Source of the DNA: Lewinellaceae bacterium
GTDB lineage: Bacteria > Bacteroidota > Bacteroidia > Chitinophagales > Saprospiraceae
Assembly: GCA_016708875.1 (NCBI GenBank)
Contig: JADJFA010000008.1
Coordinates: forward strand, 149,766 to 213,765
Length of the DNA stretch: 64,000 nucleotides
Direction of reading: 5' to 3'
The translations under genes and the position numbers were made by a program. Positions 37,784 to 45,899 of this stretch are shown here, piece after piece. Every line of letters starts with the position of its first letter. Position 1 is the stretch's first letter. The notes under the pieces are model-generated. The model made no database searches. It had not been told where the DNA came from and was given only the letters and a program-made list of their open reading frames with translations.

Positions 37784-38804
37784 ACTTTTCATCCAACGAT
37801 GTTTTGATCTCGCCCGCCTCGGCTTGGGTAGCGTTTCGCCCAACCCACTGGTGGGCGCAGTGCTGGTTCACGAAGGAAAAATCATTGGGGAGGGTTTTCA
37901 TCAACGATGGGGAGAAGCGCATGCAGAAGTAAATTGCGTACGCGCCGTTTCGCCTGAAAACCAGTATCTTATCCCCTACTCTACCCTATTTTGCAATCTG
38001 GAGCCTTGCGCTCATTTTGGAAAAACGCCACCTTGTACAGATTTGATTTTGGAGCAAAAAATACCCAGGGTGGTGGTGTCCAATACCGACCCAAATCCGC
38101 TCGTTGCGGGAAAAGGATTGGCAAGGTTGCAAAAGGCAGGCGTTGAAATAAAGCAAGGTGTTTTGGAAGAACAAGGCAGCTGGCTCAATCGCAGTTTTTT
38201 TACCTGGATAACGGAAAATCGACCACACGTGGTTTTAAAATGGGCTCAAACAGCCGACGGTTTTTTAGGAAAAAAGGATGCACGCACAGCCATTTCCGGA
38301 TCTACAGCCTTGCGGCTAGTGCACCGCTGGAGGGCGGAGTGCGATGCAATTCTTGTTGGAAGCAATACCGCATTGCTTGATGATCCTCGACTGGACGTTC
38401 GGCATTATTTTGGAGAAAAGCCGCTCAGAATTGTGTTGGATACGAAAGGAAAAATCCCACCAAGCCATCACTTTTTCGACGACTCCGCAGAGACTTGGGT
38501 ATATGGGAACTCCATGAAAGGCAAAAGTTTTTCCAACACCAAATTTATCTCCTCAGGAGATAGAATATTGATCCCGAATATTTTAGAGGCCTTAAAAATC
38601 GCAGACCGCGCAATCCTCCTGTTAGAAGGCGGCGCAAATCTGTTGAACCAATTTTTGGAATCTGGAGATTGGGACGAAATCCGTGTAATCCAAAACAAAC
38701 AACGTTTGGACGAAGGAGTGCCAGCGCCGCAGCTTCCTGCCAACGTAATTATCAAGGAACAATTTCAAGTCGAAGATGACCTGGTGCGTATTTTTACGCG
38801 GTAA
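37773..38804 (+). CDS. ribD: Bifunctional diaminohydroxyphosphoribosylaminopyrimidine deaminase / reductase
   Basis: 343 residues. The N-terminal deaminase has the zinc motif HAEVNC and PCAHFGKTPPCTDLI. The C-terminal reductase has LKWAQTADGFLGKKDARTAI, a GSNTALLDDPRLDVR segment and LLLEGGANLLNQFLESGDWDE. It catalyses two successive steps of riboflavin synthesis from GTP. It overlaps pyrF by 11 bases. No riboflavin (FMN) riboswitch was seen. Confidence 0.95.
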   Translation: MNDELFIQRCFDLARLGLGSVSPNPLVGAVLVHEGKIIGEGFHQRWGEAHAEVNCVRAVSPENQYLIPYSTLFCNLEPCAHFGKTPPCTDLILEQKIPRVVVSNTDPNPLVAGKGLARLQKAGVEIKQGVLEEQGSWLNRSFFTWITENRPHVVLKWAQTADGFLGKKDARTAISGSTALRLVHRWRAECDAILVGSNTALLDDPRLDVRHYFGEKPLRIVLDTKGKIPPSHHFFDDSAETWVYGNSMKGKSFSNTKFISSGDRILIPNILEALKIADRAILLLEGGANLLNQFLESGDWDEIRVIQNKQRLDEGVPAPQLPANVIIKEQFQVEDDLVRIFTR

Positions 38805-38843
38805 ATAAACCTGTGCCAGCGTTGGGTTACTAAAACGTGGCGT

Positions 38844-39458
38844 GTGGCGTTGTGTGAACAACTGCTGCAACTCACAAAACTAGGCCTCCAACTTCCTACC
38901 GACCCTCGTTGGGTGAATCTGGCGGAGATTGATCTCAGTGAAATCCTCACCGACCATGCCTATTGCGAGCAGAAGGCGGCCACTTCCTGCATTTCACTCA
39001 TTCAAGCGTATCCTGATCGAATTGAATTGGTGGAGGAAGTCGCGCCCATTGTTACCGAGGAATGGGGACATTTTCGGATGGTGTTGGCTGAATTAAAAAA
39101 ACGAGGACTACAACTTGGTCGCCAACGAAAGGACGAATATGTGAACCAACTTCTTGGTTTTCAGGACAAAGGACAGCCACGCGAACTTGCGCTGCTCGAT
39201 AAATTGCTGATTTGCGCCATGATCGAGGCACGCAGCTGCGAGCGATTCAGGCTGCTTTCTTTGCACTGTTCAGAGGAAGATTTGCGGGGATGGTACCACA
39301 AATTCATGGTAGCCGAGGCTGGCCATTATCGCCTTTTTCTCGATCTGGCAGAATTGTATTTTGGAAGAGAAAAGGCCCAGACACGATGGAAAGCGTGTCT
39401 GGCTTTTGAAGCGGATATTATGAAAAATATGGTTCCAAGGGGTGATAGGATGCATTGA
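38844..39458 (+). CDS. miaE: tRNA-(ms2io6A)-hydroxylase-like diiron protein
   Basis: 204 residues, MiaE-like: LGLQLPTDPRWVNLAEIDLS, ILTDHAYCEQKAATSCISL, EEWGHFRMVLAELKKRGL, MIEARSCERFRLLSLHC and the second metal block VAEAGHYRLFLDLAE. The carboxylate/His ligands of the ferritin-like diiron site are in place. It hydroxylates the isopentenyl group of modified A37 in tRNA. The chosen start is GTG at 38844, inside a degenerate half-copy of the CACAACG repeat (38836-38860); no ATG exists between there and LGLQL, so the start is uncertain. Rightward, 40 bases after ribD. Confidence 0.88.
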   Translation: MALCEQLLQLTKLGLQLPTDPRWVNLAEIDLSEILTDHAYCEQKAATSCISLIQAYPDRIELVEEVAPIVTEEWGHFRMVLAELKKRGLQLGRQRKDEYVNQLLGFQDKGQPRELALLDKLLICAMIEARSCERFRLLSLHCSEEDLRGWYHKFMVAEAGHYRLFLDLAELYFGREKAQTRWKACLAFEADIMKNMVPRGDRMH

Positions 39459-39463
39459 AGTAG

Positions 39464-39527
39464 AGGATATTGATATATTTGGATATTAAAGAATATTTTT
39501 CAATATTCAAATATCCGAACATCACCA
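39464..39527. repeat. Imperfect AT-rich dyad between convergent genes
   Basis: GGATATTGATATATTTGGAT and the downstream CAATATTCAAATATCC form an imperfect long hairpin of the GGATATT type. It lies between the convergent ends of miaE and the HNH/AP2 gene. A partial relative lies just upstream of HlyD at about 27535-27565. Probable bidirectional terminator. Confidence 0.5.
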
Positions 39528-40058
39528 TCCCTTGACCTTATTGATCTTACCTTCCTCCCCAAAGTGTTCTCTCGAAACTTTATTGTAGGCTGCGGCGGCT
39601 TCCTCTGCAGTATCAAACATCCCGATGTGCTTGGCTTTGCCATTGAGCGAAATGACCGCCCTAAACCGCCGATGTTCCCTATAAACACCTGTGAAGCCAG
39701 TATTGCTGCTGGTTTTGCGCATTCTGCTGGCAGTAGCACGCGACCGGTATACAATGTTCTCCAGACGGCAATCGAGCTTGTCGCCATTTTTGGCGCCTAC
39801 AAGACGTTGCACCTTGGTCTTGTCGTCGGTCAGGAATTTTTCGGCAATCAATTTATGGAGGTAAATCGTTTCGGTTTTGAAACCCCCTTCGGCCTTTTTC
39901 CAGGTTTTTTGGAAAACAACACAGCCACTGGAGTGCATCCGAAGGTTGTTGAGAATGTCAATTTTGCTTAGATATGGATCAGATTTGATCCATTCATATA
40001 CGCGGTCATCGAGGAGAACGGTCTCCTCCGCATTTTTTAGTTTTATCTTGTAAATCAC
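39522..40058 (-). CDS. HNH-like / AP2 domain DNA-binding protein
   Basis: 178 residues. The middle (IYLHKLIAEKFL ... KNGDKLDCRLENIVY) follows the layout of HNH_3 homing-endonuclease domains (HrliaeaF..NGdklnnrleNL), but the second His is replaced (LVGAKNGD in place of vnHidGd). The C-terminal 55 residues (NTGFTGVYREHRRFRAVISL ... KHIGMFDTAEEAAAAYNKVS) are an AP2/ERF DNA-binding domain. HNH plus AP2 pairings are known from phages and mobile endonucleases. No element boundaries are visible here, and the protein may be a domesticated DNA-binding regulator. Confidence 0.82.
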   Translation of the reverse strand: MIYKIKLKNAEETVLLDDRVYEWIKSDPYLSKIDILNNLRMHSSGCVVFQKTWKKAEGGFKTETIYLHKLIAEKFLTDDKTKVQRLVGAKNGDKLDCRLENIVYRSRATASRMRKTSSNTGFTGVYREHRRFRAVISLNGKAKHIGMFDTAEEAAAAYNKVSREHFGEEGKINKVKGW

Positions 40059-40502
40059 AGCTAAACGGTTAATCAGTTTTTGGAAAAAAATGTCAGCAAG
40101 ATTTTAGGGTATCTGTTGCGTAAACAACAGACTGTGGACTTGGACGTACACACATTTAAGCCACTAGGCAATGCCGATATTGGGCTTGGGATTTATTTCA
40201 GGGTTCAAATTTAGGAACTTGCCATTTGTCCACAAAAGGTTTTTAGGAAATTTTTTCTTTTGTTGAAAATATATTATAAGGAATCCCTTGGCAAAATAAT
40301 ATGAAAACCAAACTTAAATCATTCTTCAAGAAAGAACATTAGATGCTCCAATTAGTTCGAGCAAGCTGGTGCAATGCCTCAAAAATGGCACAAAAAGGCA
40401 AATAGAAATGGTTAAGCGCGAAAAGTAATATCGTTAGTTGATCCCAATATTTAGCCAAGAGTTCCGTTCTTTGGCCTCAATTTTTAATTTGCGAATCAAC
40501 TT
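40059..40502. other. Intergenic gap; no supported gene
   Basis: AT-rich sequence between divergent genes. The only small frame of note is 40301-40342 (14 codons, basic peptide MKTKLKSFFKKEH), which I cannot support as a gene. No long dyad, riboswitch or tRNA seen. Confidence 0.5.
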
Positions 40503-41333
40503 ATGATAAAATATCCCAGGCCTTTTACCCGCTTAGTTTTCTTATTTGCTTTAGTGGTTTTCCAAGGACTACTTTTTGCACAAAAACCTGCGGAACAATT
40601 GGTAGTGAGTGGCACAGTACTGCTCAACGAAAAGAAAGCCCCAGATAGCAAAGCCTTGTTAGGCGCATTGAAATCTACCTGGAAATTGAAAGCCGATTCC
40701 ATCAATATTGGTGAAAAAACATTGGTTTTCACTGCAAGTGGTGGGACAACGGTGATGATTGCTTACTTAGAATACCCAGGCGCCCCAGACGATATTGGTG
40801 CCGCCGCGCGACTTTCCTGGCTCTGGAACAACGCTACCGAGGAAACGTCTAAACATCAAGCACAGGTAGTTATCTCGGTCATAGGGCCAGGCAACCGCAG
40901 TTTGGATCTGCACAAGATTTTTACCCAAACAGCCGCTGCAGTACTCGAAATTACACGTGCTCCAGGGATATTCCTTGACGGACAATACCTGCTTCTTTCA
41001 AGTGGATATTACACTGCTGCTGCACGCAATATGGTGCAAAATCAAACCATACCGCTTTATTGCTGGGTCTATTTTGGAAGGCCTGGAGATGGCAATGGAT
41101 TCACGTATGGGCTTACGGAATTTGGTCTGCCTGAGATGGAAATTGTAAATTCAAAGTCCACAGAAGGAGAGGTTCATTCCGCGCTATACGACGCTGCGAT
41201 GTCAGTAGTCAAGTATGGCACACAGTTAAAAGATGGACAAACGCTGACAACGGAAGAAGGCGCCAAATCGGTGGTGCATCTCGTTAAAGGGACTTATTTG
41301 GAGGAGAAAAAAGTGCTTAGGCTGGAATATTAA
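40503..41333 (+). CDS. DUF4261 domain protein with signal peptide
   Basis: 276 residues. The N-terminus looks like a signal peptide (RLVFLFALVVFQGLLFAQ). The rest fits DUF4261: strands such as VVISVIGPGNRSLDLHKIFT, and the family C-terminal mark GNGFTYGLTEFGLPEMEIVN. DUF4261 proteins are usually cytoplasmic and of unknown function, so the secreted form is unusual. A long dyad follows the stop. Confidence 0.82.
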   Translation: MIKYPRPFTRLVFLFALVVFQGLLFAQKPAEQLVVSGTVLLNEKKAPDSKALLGALKSTWKLKADSINIGEKTLVFTASGGTTVMIAYLEYPGAPDDIGAAARLSWLWNNATEETSKHQAQVVISVIGPGNRSLDLHKIFTQTAAAVLEITRAPGIFLDGQYLLLSSGYYTAAARNMVQNQTIPLYCWVYFGRPGDGNGFTYGLTEFGLPEMEIVNSKSTEGEVHSALYDAAMSVVKYGTQLKDGQTLTTEEGAKSVVHLVKGTYLEEKKVLRLEY

Positions 41334-41350
41334 ATAACAATGTAAAATTG

Positions 41351-41421
41351 TTTCACGCAACGCCGCTACGACACAACGCAGTAACTATCAACACATTGCG
41401 GCGTAGCGGCGTTGCGTGAAA
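41351..41421. repeat. Long dyad, CACGCAACGCC variant of the CACAACG family
   Basis: TTTCACGCAACGCCGCTACG from 41351 pairs with the right arm ending at 41421. Compared with relatives at 35865 and 55706, base changes in the left arm (CACGC for CACAC, GCTACG for ACTACG) are matched by complementary changes in the right arm. It lies between two rightward genes. Confidence 0.82.
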
Positions 41422-41448
41422 TTTTTATTGCAATTCAACTCATACACT

Positions 41449-41730
41449 ATGCGCATCATAGGCAACATAGAACACCCTAGCCTCAAAATCTCGGTATTCA
41501 AAAATGATGGGCGCACTTCAGTGAAGTTCGAGACCTTGCTTTACGAGCAAACTTTCAAATTGGGCGATGACGAGCGTTTTTCCACACTTGAAGGAGTACA
41601 AAAATTGGTTGACGGCCCAATGCTCGAGAAAATCATGGAGGGATTCCGGCAAATGCACAGCACGAGACTAGAGGTTATGGCTCGGCTATTTCCGGCTCCA
41701 ATGGAGGCCGTTTTCGAAGAAATAATTTGA
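41449..41730 (+). CDS. Small conserved-looking hypothetical protein
   Basis: 93 residues from ATG 41449 (MRIIGNIEHPSLKISVFKND). An upstream GTG lies inside the dyad and is not favoured. The layout is beta-rich then helical (SVKFETLLYEQTFKLGDDERF ... LEKIMEGFRQMHSTRLEVMA). No signal peptide; no family with known function recognised. The clean frame with a proper stop and codon use like its neighbours support a real gene. Confidence 0.7.
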   Translation: MRIIGNIEHPSLKISVFKNDGRTSVKFETLLYEQTFKLGDDERFSTLEGVQKLVDGPMLEKIMEGFRQMHSTRLEVMARLFPAPMEAVFEEII

Positions 41731-41758
41731 TTAAAACCAGTCACCAATAAACCAATTT

Positions 41759-41817
41759 ACCCGCCGTAGCGTCTCGCCGCCGCTGAAGGCTAAGGCGAGT
41801 GAAAGCGAAGGAGGGTC
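41759..41817. repeat. GC-rich palindrome element
   Basis: ACCCGCCGTAGCGTCTCGCC to AGCGAAGGAGGGT at 41817, with an inner partly self-complementary part (CTCGCC...GGCGAG). It lies between the small hypothetical gene and the convergent TPM gene. Same family as 31347, 36892, 42601 and 59296. Flanked on both sides by CCAATxACC-type short repeats. Confidence 0.65.
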
Positions 41818-41822
41818 ACCAT

Positions 41823-42763
41823 TTACCAATCACCGCCCGCGCCTCCCCCACCAAAGGAGCCGCCACCAAGCTTCCTCCTCCGCCCCAACTACTGCCTCCG
41901 CCACCTGAGCTACCGCCGCCAAAACTGCCTCCCCCCATCCACCAACCACCCCCAAAATTGTCGTCATCTCGGTCGCGTTTCTTTTTGGATCGGCCGTCGT
42001 GCGTGATCATTTGGCCGATGTTCCTGAGTTTGTACACGATACCGCCAAAAATCAGGAAAAAAATCAGCGCGATAAACAAGAGCACCAGAATTGACACCCC
42101 TTTACCCGCCTTTTGGCTTGGTTCACTTTGAAATTCACCTTCCAGCGCAGCGATAATGTTATCCAAGCCAGCATTTATTCCTTCATAATACTGCTGTTCC
42201 CTGAAATAAGGGCCCATCGTGTTTCGGATAATCTGTCCCGCTGTAATGTCTGGCAATGCCCCCTCAGCGCCATAACCCGTGGCTATAAAAATCCCCCTAT
42301 TGGGCGCCTCGCTTTTGATGAGCATCACCACACCATTGTCTTTGTCTTTGCGCCCAATACCCCATCGATTGCCCAGTTCGAAGGCATAACTCGCCTTGTC
42401 GTAATCGCCAATATCCGGGCGAATCATCACAACAATCTGCGTGGAAGTGCTGTCCCAATAGCTACGCAGTTTTTGTTCCAGCGCATTTTTCTGGGACGGC
42501 TGGAGCCAACCAGAATAATCGTGTACATAAACGGCTGGCTCCGGCTTTTCCGGGAACAGGTTCGCATCCCCCTGTGCTATTGCACAAAAAGGCAGCAGTA
42601 GCAGTTTCACCCGCCATAGCCTTGGCGAAGGAGGGAGCAGTTTCACCCGCCATAGCCTTGGCGAAGGAGGGAGCAGTTTCACCCACCCATGTTTTAACAC
42701 AGGGGTGGGCGTAGGCATGAGGCCTGTGCTCTCAACCATAAATAATCTCATCAGGAAGTTCAT
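41823..42763 (-). CDS. TPM-domain membrane protein with repeat-interrupted signal region (one frameshift)
   Basis: About 313 residues. A TPM domain (VYVHDYSGWLQPSQKNALEQ ... IVVMIRPDIGDYDKASYAFE ... GYGAEGALPDITAGQIIRNT) is followed by a transmembrane helix (VSILVLLFIALIFFLIFGGI) and a Gly/Ser-rich tail. The tail breaks at the two-base run 41868-41869; one added base gives SFGGGSFGGGGAGGDW and the stop at 41823, the usual family ending. Near the N-terminus a 12-residue unit (VKLLPPSPRLWR) occurs twice, encoded by palindrome repeats that split the signal peptide from its end (KLLLLPFCAIAQ). The start is uncertain (42763 chosen; 42799 also possible). Clustered with a second TPM gene and LemA; TPM proteins are linked to membrane-protein quality control or respiratory complex assembly. 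Confidence 0.8.
42601..42690. repeat. GC-rich palindrome in tandem inside the TPM coding region
   Basis: A 36-bp unit GCAGTTTCACCCGCCATAGC... occurs at 42601-42636 and 42637-42672 without change. A third, degraded copy starts at 42673. The 36-base length keeps the reading frame. Each unit contains CCGCCATAGCCTTGGCGAAG, a variant of the palindrome seen at 31347. Confidence 0.85.
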
Positions 42764-43160
42764 TGTCGTTGTCATTTTCATTGGCGGGGAAATGTTCACT
42801 TAAACGTGCACCCATAAGATGAATGGCTTTGCACAGCCCGTCTACTGCTTCATCACGCTTAAAATGTTCTTGCAAAAGTTTCTTTTCTGCTTCCCAAAAT
42901 TGGAAGCCTACACGCTCATGAATACCGGCATCCCCCCAAATAGCGAAATGGTGGCTTTTTTCGGCAAGGTAGATCAACACAGCATTGCGCTCTTTGGTGT
43001 TATACATCCCAAAAAGTTGAAAAACTTCCGCGGCACGCTCTACTGGGGAGTCGCGCATACAAAATTCTTCTACAAACAGGCGAATTTCGCCGCTCGTGTC
43101 GCGCTCAGCGCCCCGGATGGCCGAGACGATCCGGGCTTCTTCTTCTTTGGTGAAAAGCAT
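42732..43160 (-). CDS. TPM-domain protein (cytoplasmic, short)
   Basis: 142 residues (MLFTKEEEARIVSAIRGAER). The TPM fold is visible in SGEIRLFVEEFCMRDSPVER, NAVLIYLAEKSHHFAIWGDA and GDAGIHERVGFQFWE. There is no signal peptide or transmembrane segment. It lies 25 bases after the LemA gene and overlaps the first TPM gene, forming the standard lemA-TPM-TPM set of Bacteroidota. Confidence 0.88.
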   Translation of the reverse strand: MLFTKEEEARIVSAIRGAERDTSGEIRLFVEEFCMRDSPVERAAEVFQLFGMYNTKERNAVLIYLAEKSHHFAIWGDAGIHERVGFQFWEAEKKLLQEHFKRDEAVDGLCKAIHLMGARLSEHFPANENDNDNELPDEIIYG

Positions 43161-43185
43161 ACTTCAGAGTTTACAGAGGCTGAAA

Positions 43186-43791
43186 TTATTGCCCGAATTT
43201 TTGATCGAGATCGGGTGTTTTTTCTGCGCCAGTTTCCGCCTGAAAATATCCTTTTGGTGAAAAGCCAAAAACACCTGCCAGCAGGTTGGTTGGGAATCGG
43301 CGGATATAGGCGTTGAAAGCATTTACGGCCTCATTAAAATTTCGCCGAGCGAGGGCAATTCGATTTTCTGTACCTTCAATCTGGGTTTGCAAATCCAAAA
43401 AGCCCTGATTTGCCTTTAGATTTGGGTATTGCTCTACAACCAATAAAAGGCTCTTCATCGAACTAGCAAGGGCGTTTTGACTTTGTTCAAATTTCTGAAT
43501 GGCTTCTGGCGAAAGGTTGTTTGCATCCACCTTTACCTGAGTTGCTGCAGCACGTGCCTGAACCACTGCCTCCAGTGTTCCGCGTTCGTAGTTTGCACCG
43601 GCTTTCACTGTCGCAACTGCCTGATCCATAAGGGCCATGCGGCGTTGGTATTGGTTTTCCACTTCCGACCATTGGGCCTTAATGCCTTCTTCCATTGGGC
43701 CAAGTTTGTTGTATGTATTGCACATGCTAATACTCAATACGACCACAAGGCCGATGAGGATGAGGGGCAAGTATTTACGGATGTCTGTCAT
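43186..43791 (-). CDS. lemA: LemA family protein
   Basis: 201 residues. One N-terminal transmembrane segment (YLPLILIGLVVVLSISMCNT) is followed by the LemA helical domain with the marks NKLGPMEEGIKAQWSEVENQ, YQRRMALMDQAVATVKAGAN, YPNLKANQGFLDLQTQIEGT and NRIALARRNFNEAVNAFNAY. Function unproven; linked to membrane-protein insertion or quality control together with TPM partners. First gene of the leftward cluster. Confidence 0.92.
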   Translation of the reverse strand: MTDIRKYLPLILIGLVVVLSISMCNTYNKLGPMEEGIKAQWSEVENQYQRRMALMDQAVATVKAGANYERGTLEAVVQARAAATQVKVDANNLSPEAIQKFEQSQNALASSMKSLLLVVEQYPNLKANQGFLDLQTQIEGTENRIALARRNFNEAVNAFNAYIRRFPTNLLAGVFGFSPKGYFQAETGAEKTPDLDQKFGQ

Positions 43792-44079
43792 AGTTGCAAG
43801 ATTTAAGTTTGAATGTTTTGGTTTAAGAAGTTGTTTGAGTTATTCCTGTTGCGCCAAAAAGGCATCTTTTCGATCCATGCCTCTCCTTTTTTTCAACCCA
43901 GAGCCCGACTATGAATTTCAAAAAACGAATTGCCTGAATCGAAAAACTGCTCTTTTTGACTGCAACGGAACAACTCAAACAACTTCTGAAAAATTGAATG
44001 GGCGAAAGTATATAGAATGATGAAGTGATGGAATGATAAACTGATGAGCGAACCGGAAAGTTTTACAGGACGCACACTA

Positions 44080-44832
44080 TCAACGACGAAACGCCGCTGC
44101 CAAAATCCCAGCCGCCACAGCCGCGTTCAGTGACTCCGCTCTGCCAGCCGGATGCCGTGGGATGCTGATCCGGTGTGTGAGCATGCTTTCTGTTTGAGAA
44201 GATATGCCGCGTCCTTCGTTGCCGATGACCAACAAACCGTTTGTAGAAAGCACTGCCTCAAAAATATTTTCACCATCAAGCACAGCCCCTGTCACAGGAA
44301 TATTAGGCGAAGCTGCCAAAAGTTCGGCCAATTCAATTTCCCAACTTTGCACCCGGAAAATCGCACCCATGCTTGCCTGCACCACTTTTGGGCTAAAAAC
44401 ATCAACACAATCGGGCGAGCAAAATACTGCAGGGAATCCAAACCAATCGGCCACGCGGAGTATGCTACCCATGTTACCCGGGTCCTGGATGCCATCGAGG
44501 TAAAAGCAGGGTCCTAAAGTTGCAAGTTCAAAGTTGCAAGTATCAAGTGGCATGATTGCGACTGCCAGTACCTTGTTGGGTGTGGTCAAAGTCGAAATTT
44601 TGGCGAGTTCGGCTTCCGTAACAACATTGACTTTCTCAGAAAATGGTCGCAAAAAACGATCATTTTGCGCGATCCAGGACTCCAGTGCAAAAATAGCCGA
44701 CACGCCGATTCGGGACTGCCCGAGCAGTTCGGCCACCATTTTCTCGCCTTCCACGAGGAACTGTCCGTGCTGCTGGCGGTATTTTTTTACGCTGAGGGAG
44801 CGTAGGTGCTTTTGCTGATTGTGAGAGAGCAT
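44080..44832 (-). CDS. SpoU/TrmH-family RNA 2'-O-methyltransferase
   Basis: 250 residues from ATG 44832 (MLSHNQQKHLRSLSVKKYRQ); the upstream extension runs into the divergent promoter. An N-terminal substrate-binding domain (HGQFLVEGEKMVAELL) precedes the SPOUT knot with its three motifs: LDGIQDPGNMGSILRVADWF, LVIGNEGRGIS and ISIPRHPAGRAESLNAAVAAG. It methylates a ribose 2'-OH in rRNA or tRNA using SAM; the exact site cannot be told. Proximity to tamL is a frequent arrangement in Bacteroidota. Confidence 0.9.
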   Translation of the reverse strand: MLSHNQQKHLRSLSVKKYRQQHGQFLVEGEKMVAELLGQSRIGVSAIFALESWIAQNDRFLRPFSEKVNVVTEAELAKISTLTTPNKVLAVAIMPLDTCNFELATLGPCFYLDGIQDPGNMGSILRVADWFGFPAVFCSPDCVDVFSPKVVQASMGAIFRVQSWEIELAELLAASPNIPVTGAVLDGENIFEAVLSTNGLLVIGNEGRGISSQTESMLTHRISIPRHPAGRAESLNAAVAAGILAAAFRR

Positions 44833-44961
44833 ATTAATGGAAGCGCACCGTTGCACGGCTATTGGCCAGCAAATGTAACCCAATGATTTGCAATGCATAA
44901 TCAAAGCACAGGGCAACCCGAGCTGCCCCCTTTTCGCCATCGGATAAAAACACCCTTACCC

Positions 44962-45723
44962 ATGCCTTTGAAAGGTGGCTGCTGGCTCATACTTCTTTGT
45001 TTTGTTGCGGATATCAATGCCCAACAAGGCATTGCTTATCATCCAAATCCGCATACGCACTGGTTTTTTCTTTCTCCGTCTGCATACAGCCCGCCTCCCA
45101 AAAAAGCCATTTATCAAAATGGTTTACTGGCCGCATGGCAATATCAGAAAACCACTCCAAGAGGCAATAGCTTTACCTTTGGCCTCATCCCTACCCTGCT
45201 GCTCGGTGAAAGTTATATGCCTGTTTGGGTGTCTGGACACCGTCGAATTCCGATTGGAGGCAGTTCAGATCATCCTTTTACCATTGCAAATATTGGAGGC
45301 TTTTTCTTGAGCATACCGAAGCAGGAAGAGCAAAATGAAAGCCGCGATTTCAGTATGTTCTACCTCAACTTTTCTTTCGGAAACCGCGAAAAAAACTTCG
45401 CGCTCGGAGGCGCAATTGTGCCAACAGGTCTTGGCCAGGGCAGATACCCGCAAGCCATAACACTCCATGGAATGACTCGATTGGGACGTAGGTCTTGTCT
45501 CGTGACAGAAAACTATCTCTTACATGACCGCGGCAGATGGATGCCGTGTAGCATGTCGGGCTGGCGTGGCTGGGGAAAACGAACAGCATTTGATATCGCG
45601 GTAATGGTTACCCGGATTCCAGCTGGATTGCGGGCAAACAATAAAGCACTTTGGTTGCCAATACCCTGGTTGGCAGTGCATCGAACGCTTTCCTATGATT
45701 TCCTCAATAGAGGAGATGATTGA
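44962..45723 (+). CDS. Secreted hypothetical protein, possible outer-membrane or surface protein
   Basis: About 253 residues from ATG 44962 (MPLKGGCWLILLCFVADINA, signal peptide); an upstream start at 44893 has no signal-like lead. Alternating aromatic and small residues (NSFTFGLIPTLLLGESYMPV, FTIANIGGFFLSIP, FSMFYLNFSFGNREKNFALG) suggest beta strands. It is not a recognised family. It lies directly before tamL on the same strand and may be co-transcribed. Confidence 0.7.
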   Translation: MPLKGGCWLILLCFVADINAQQGIAYHPNPHTHWFFLSPSAYSPPPKKAIYQNGLLAAWQYQKTTPRGNSFTFGLIPTLLLGESYMPVWVSGHRRIPIGGSSDHPFTIANIGGFFLSIPKQEEQNESRDFSMFYLNFSFGNREKNFALGGAIVPTGLGQGRYPQAITLHGMTRLGRRSCLVTENYLLHDRGRWMPCSMSGWRGWGKRTAFDIAVMVTRIPAGLRANNKALWLPIPWLAVHRTLSYDFLNRGDD

Positions 45724-45899
45724 ACCAACGACAGTACTTACGCAAAACGATAACATTAAGTCATCCTCCAAACTTCAGCCAAACAGCAGAGCTGTATTTT
45801 TTTACCGACTTTTGTCGCTTTAAAACTTCGCCAGGCTTTAACTCCACCATGTTTTTGTTCCAAAAAGGATTTACACATATTTGGCAATCAATTCATCAA

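Noticed and set aside
39522..40058. HNH/AP2 gene as part of an intron, intein or mobile element
   Set aside because: No intron folds, interrupted host gene or flanking repeats were found around it.
40301..40342. Short basic 13-residue peptide frame
   Set aside because: Too short, without a ribosome binding site or conserved context that I can see.
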